Source: an uncultured Victivallales bacterium (GTDB lineage Bacteria; Verrucomicrobiota; Lentisphaeria; Oligosphaerales; JAFGRS01). From it: 9,630 nt of DNA. The position numbers and the translations under genes were made by a program. Below, one piece after another: positions 7,635-9,630 of the stretch. The stretch is taken from the NCBI GenBank assembly GCA_903834675.1, contig CAILKC010000354.1:1-9630 (forward strand). Direction: 5' to 3'. Within the stretch, counting starts at the first letter, position 1. Every line of letters begins with the position of its first letter. The notes below the pieces were generated by a model. It searched no databases and was not told the origin of the DNA. It was given only the letters and a program-made list of their open reading frames with translations.

Positions 7635-7671
7635 GGGGTCAACCCTCGACTTTTAGCTTTGTATTGACGTT
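7635..7671 (+). repeat. Left inverted arm of the palindromic element
   Basis: Pairs without gaps with 7782-7818. The first 26 bases are perfect; 7661-7663 do not match as DNA (two G-U positions and one A-A); the last eight match again. Confidence 0.9.
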
Positions 7672-7781
7672 CTCCCTTGGCGGGCCAATCAGGTTCCGCC
7701 ATTCCTGCCCAGGCCGCCTCTGTCGTCCTCACGTCAAGCCATGCAACGATGTCAAGAAAACCCAGGGCAGTAGTGATGAAA

Positions 7782-7818
7782 AACGTCAAAGTAAAGCTAA
7801 AAGTCGAGGGTTGACCCC
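7782..7818 (-). repeat. Right inverted arm of the palindromic element
   Basis: Reverse complement of the arm at 7635-7671, ending GGGTTGACCCC on the + strand. The sequence outside the two arms (GTTAAC on the left, AATTACA on the right) does not pair continuously, which marks 7818 as the likely boundary. Confidence 0.9.
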
Positions 7819-7880
7819 AATTACATGCGGTTCGAGGCGCCGATGCACAGGCGAGGTCGTGACTCCGGTCGTATGGTACG

Positions 7881-7900
7881 CGGCAGCCAGATTGGTGCCG
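7881..7900 (+). promoter_or_regulatory. Small hairpin / dyad just before the GH51 ribosome site
   Basis: CGGCA and TGCCG pair with inner CCA and TGG around a GAT loop (one bulged G at 7886), 6 nt upstream of the Shine-Dalgarno sequence AAGGAG (7907-7912). It could be an operator dyad for a sugar-responsive regulator or a leader hairpin; no consensus is recognised, and it may be chance in GC-rich DNA. Confidence 0.2.
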
Positions 7901-7919
7901 TCAGCGAAGGAGTCTTCCG

Positions 7920-9425
7920 ATGCAAGCACGTCTGATCCTGAACCCGGCGTTCTCTCTGGCCACGGTCGACCCGCGGCTCTACGGCGGTTTCGCTGAACAT
8001 CTGGGACGCTGCATCTACGGCGGCATCTACGAACCGGAACACGCCACGGCCGACGACATGGGCTTCCGCACCGATGTGCTGGCGCTGCTCAAGGACCTGC
8101 GGATGCCGACCATCCGCTATCCCGGCGGCAACTTTGTCTCGGGCTATCGCTGGGAAGACGGGATCGGGCCGAAGTCGGCGCGTCCCCGGCGCCTCGATAC
8201 CGCCTGGAAGTCCACCGAGAGCAACCAGTTCGGCACGGACGAGTTCTGCGAGTGGTGCCGGCGCCTGGGCACGGAGCCCATGCTGGCTGTCAACCTGGGC
8301 ACCCGCGGCCCGGAAGATGCGGCCAACCTGGTCGAGTACTGCAATCATCCCGGTGGCAGCGCCTGGAGCGACCGCCGCCGCGCCAATGGCTGGGAGAAGC
8401 CGCATGGCGTCAAGCTCTGGTGTCTGGGTAATGAGATGGACGGCGCCTGGCAGATCGGCCATAAGACCGCCGACGAATACGGCCGGGTCGCCTGCGAAGC
8501 CGCCAAGCTGATGAAGTGGATCGACCCCTCGATCCAGTTGGTTGCCTGCGGCTCCAGCGGCCGCGGCATGTCAAGCTTCGGCGCCTGGGAAGCTACCATC
8601 CTCGACCACACCTTCGACCAGGTCGAGTACGTCTCCATTCACACCTACTTCGGCAACCCCGACGGCGACACGGCCAACTTCCTCGCCAAACCCGACCTGA
8701 TGAGTGCCTTCATCGAGGAGGTGGTGGCCTGCTGCGACTACGTCTCGGCCAAGCGCCGCAGCCCGAAGCGCATCATGCTCTCGTTCGACGAATGGAATGT
8801 CTGGTACCACTCGCACGGCGATCGGCAGAAGCGCCAGATCAAGGACTGGGCCGTGGCGCCGCCGATCCTGGAAGATGTGTACACCATGGCGGATGCCCTG
8901 GTGGCTGGCGGCATGCTGATCAGCCTGATCAATCACGCCGACCGCGTCCGCATCGCCTGCCTGGCACAGATCGTCAATGTCATCGCCGCGGTGATGACCG
9001 AAGACCGCGGGTCGGCCTGGCGGCAGACGATCTACTGGCCCCTGCTCCACGCCTCGAACTGCGGTCGGGGAACGGTCCTGCGCTCGCTCGTCGAGTGCCC
9101 GAGCTACAGTTGCCGCGAGGTGCGCCAGGCGCCCTACCTCAGCGCCGCCACCGTTCTGGACCCGCAGACCGGCACGCTGTCCCTCTTCGCGGTCAACCGG
9201 CACCTCACCGAGGCCTGCGAGCTGAACGCGGAACTGCAGGGCCTGGGCGCTTTCAAGACCGTCGCCTGGACCGTCCTGCGCGACGACGACCTCAAGGCCG
9301 CCAACTCGGCCGCCGAACCGGACCGCGTTGCCCCGCGCGCCTGGACCGGCGCCACCCTGTCCGCCGGGCGCCTCGCCGCGGCCCTGCCTCCCGCCTCCTG
9401 GAACCTGCTCCGCTTGACCCCCTGA
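7920..9425 (+). CDS. abfA: GH51 alpha-L-arabinofuranosidase, intracellular
   Basis: A 501-aa retaining exo-enzyme that removes alpha-L-arabinofuranosyl units from arabinan, arabinoxylan or arabinogalactan oligosaccharides. AAGGAG at 7907-7912 sits 7 nt before ATG 7920. The length matches bacterial GH51 enzymes such as the Geobacillus AbfA (about 502 aa). Diagnostic segments are YGGFAEHLGRCIYGGIYEP (21-39), the substrate-loop RYPGGNFVSGYRWEDGIGP (66-84), the acid/base Glu172 in CLGNEMDG and the nucleophile Glu291 in SFDEWNVWY; these sit close to the known pair Glu175/Glu294. The C-terminal part (about 380-501) is the usual beta-sandwich. No signal peptide, so it acts on imported oligosaccharides. 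The gene appears to be its own transcription unit, separated from the importer operon by the palindromic element and followed after 46 bp by the right repeat array. Assignment is the firmest in the window. Confidence 0.95.
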   Translation: MQARLILNPAFSLATVDPRLYGGFAEHLGRCIYGGIYEPEHATADDMGFRTDVLALLKDLRMPTIRYPGGNFVSGYRWEDGIGPKSARPRRLDTAWKSTESNQFGTDEFCEWCRRLGTEPMLAVNLGTRGPEDAANLVEYCNHPGGSAWSDRRRANGWEKPHGVKLWCLGNEMDGAWQIGHKTADEYGRVACEAAKLMKWIDPSIQLVACGSSGRGMSSFGAWEATILDHTFDQVEYVSIHTYFGNPDGDTANFLAKPDLMSAFIEEVVACCDYVSAKRRSPKRIMLSFDEWNVWYHSHGDRQKRQIKDWAVAPPILEDVYTMADALVAGGMLISLINHADRVRIACLAQIVNVIAAVMTEDRGSAWRQTIYWPLLHASNCGRGTVLRSLVECPSYSCREVRQAPYLSAATVLDPQTGTLSLFAVNRHLTEACELNAELQGLGAFKTVAWTVLRDDDLKAANSAAEPDRVAPRAWTGATLSAGRLAAALPPASWNLLRLTP

Positions 9426-9471
9426 AGCGCAGGCGTGGTCGGTGGAGGCTCTCGCAGAACCCCGCGTCTGG

Positions 9472-9630
9472 CCCTGGAGCCCGCGATGCCAAGGACCCGC
9501 CGGGGCCGGGTTCGCGGTATCCCCGCCCTCGCCGCCCTGGAGCCCGCGATGCCAAGGACCCGCCGGGGCCGGGTTCGCGGTATCCCCGCCCTCGCCGCCC
9601 TGGAGCCCGCGATGCCAAGGACCCGCCGGG
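9472..9630. repeat. Right tandem array of 63-bp hairpin repeats
   Basis: Copies begin with CCCTGGAGCCCGCGATGCC at 9472, 9535 and 9598 (period exactly 63); the third is cut by the window end. Each copy folds as in the left array: GGA 9476-9478 with TCC 9520-9522, CCGCGA 9481-9486 with TCGCGG 9512-9517, then a different tip in which GGACCC 9493-9498 pairs with GGGGCC 9502-9507 (one A-G mismatch) around GCC. The linker is 16 nt instead of 31. Because 63 is a multiple of three, the minus strand reads as a 21-aa repeat, but this is unlikely to be a protein. Confidence 0.9.

Larger units (their letters stand above)
7635..7818. mobile_element. 184-bp palindromic element, probably REP/RAYT-type or MITE-like
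   Basis: The ends are a perfect 26-bp inverted repeat (7635-7660 and 7793-7818, beginning GGGGTCAACCCTCGAC). In the same register the pairing continues inward to 37 bp, with TTGACGTT (7664-7671) opposite AACGTCAA (7782-7789); of the three non-matching positions, two would be G-U pairs in RNA. The 110-nt centre has no credible protein and holds a smaller stem of CTGCCC (7705-7710) with GGGCAG (7765-7770). No target-site duplication is seen. I infer a non-autonomous repeat moved by an IS200-like REP-associated tyrosine transposase encoded elsewhere; the arm sequence resembles ends I associate with that class, from memory only. It lies between the importer operon and the GH51 gene and could also act as a terminator or mRNA-stabilising hairpin. 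Confidence 0.7.

Noticed and set aside
7199..7789. Minus-strand open frame starting in the palindromic element
   Set aside because: It reads through the inverted repeat into the antisense of the ATPase gene; no protein family is recognisable.
7811..7839. TTGACC at the element's right end as a -35 promoter box for the GH51 gene
   Set aside because: No acceptable -10 hexamer lies at normal spacing, and the hexamer is part of the inverted arm.
9292..9618. Minus-strand open frame with a 21-aa repeat over the right array
   Set aside because: It is the 63-bp DNA repeat read in frame. The left array, with a 76-bp period, does not keep any frame, and the DNA hairpin explains the conservation.

Overview
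The window is uniformly GC-rich, and every convincing gene lies on the + strand with Shine-Dalgarno-type starts (GGAG/GAGGG variants), so it is bacterial. No marker gene fixes the taxon. Several cytoplasmic glycoside hydrolases, hairpin repeat arrays between genes and a palindromic REP/RAYT-like element suggest an environmental bacterium of the PVC group (Planctomycetes/Lentisphaerae/Verrucomicrobia), Armatimonadota or similar. That placement is a low-confidence impression.

Layout. (1) 1-184: tandem array of a ~76-bp hairpin repeat, entering from beyond the left edge. (2) 185-372: leader without a gene. (3) 373-4216: two-gene unit of a GH2 glycoside hydrolase (927 aa) and, 25 bp downstream, a GH29-like (alpha-L-fucosidase fold) hydrolase (344 aa). 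(4) 4299-7610: compact four-gene ABC importer operon with two different ModA-like lipoproteins, a ModB-like permease and a ModC-like ATPase, each junction overlapping by 4 bp (TTGA, GTGA, ATGA). (5) 7611-7919: 309 bp without a gene, mostly a 184-bp element with near-perfect 37-bp inverted arms (7635-7818). (6) 7920-9425: intracellular GH51 alpha-L-arabinofuranosidase (501 aa). (7) 9472-9630: a second tandem hairpin array (63-bp period) of the same family as the left one, leaving through the right edge.

How the parts may work together. None of the three hydrolases has a signal peptide, so they probably trim imported oligosaccharides in the cytoplasm (GH51 releasing arabinofuranose, GH2 a mannose/glucosamine-type or other beta-linked sugar, the GH29-like enzyme an undetermined sugar). 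The only transporter present belongs to the molybdate/tungstate family. It may simply be a neighbour, but its two binding proteins are divergent and their ligand is unproven.

Most interesting structure: the two arrays that bracket the gene block keep the same outer stem halves, while the hairpin tip changes on both sides so that pairing is kept. The perfect-arm element before the GH51 gene and the loss of the usual His-His-Asp motif in the GH29-like enzyme are the next best leads.
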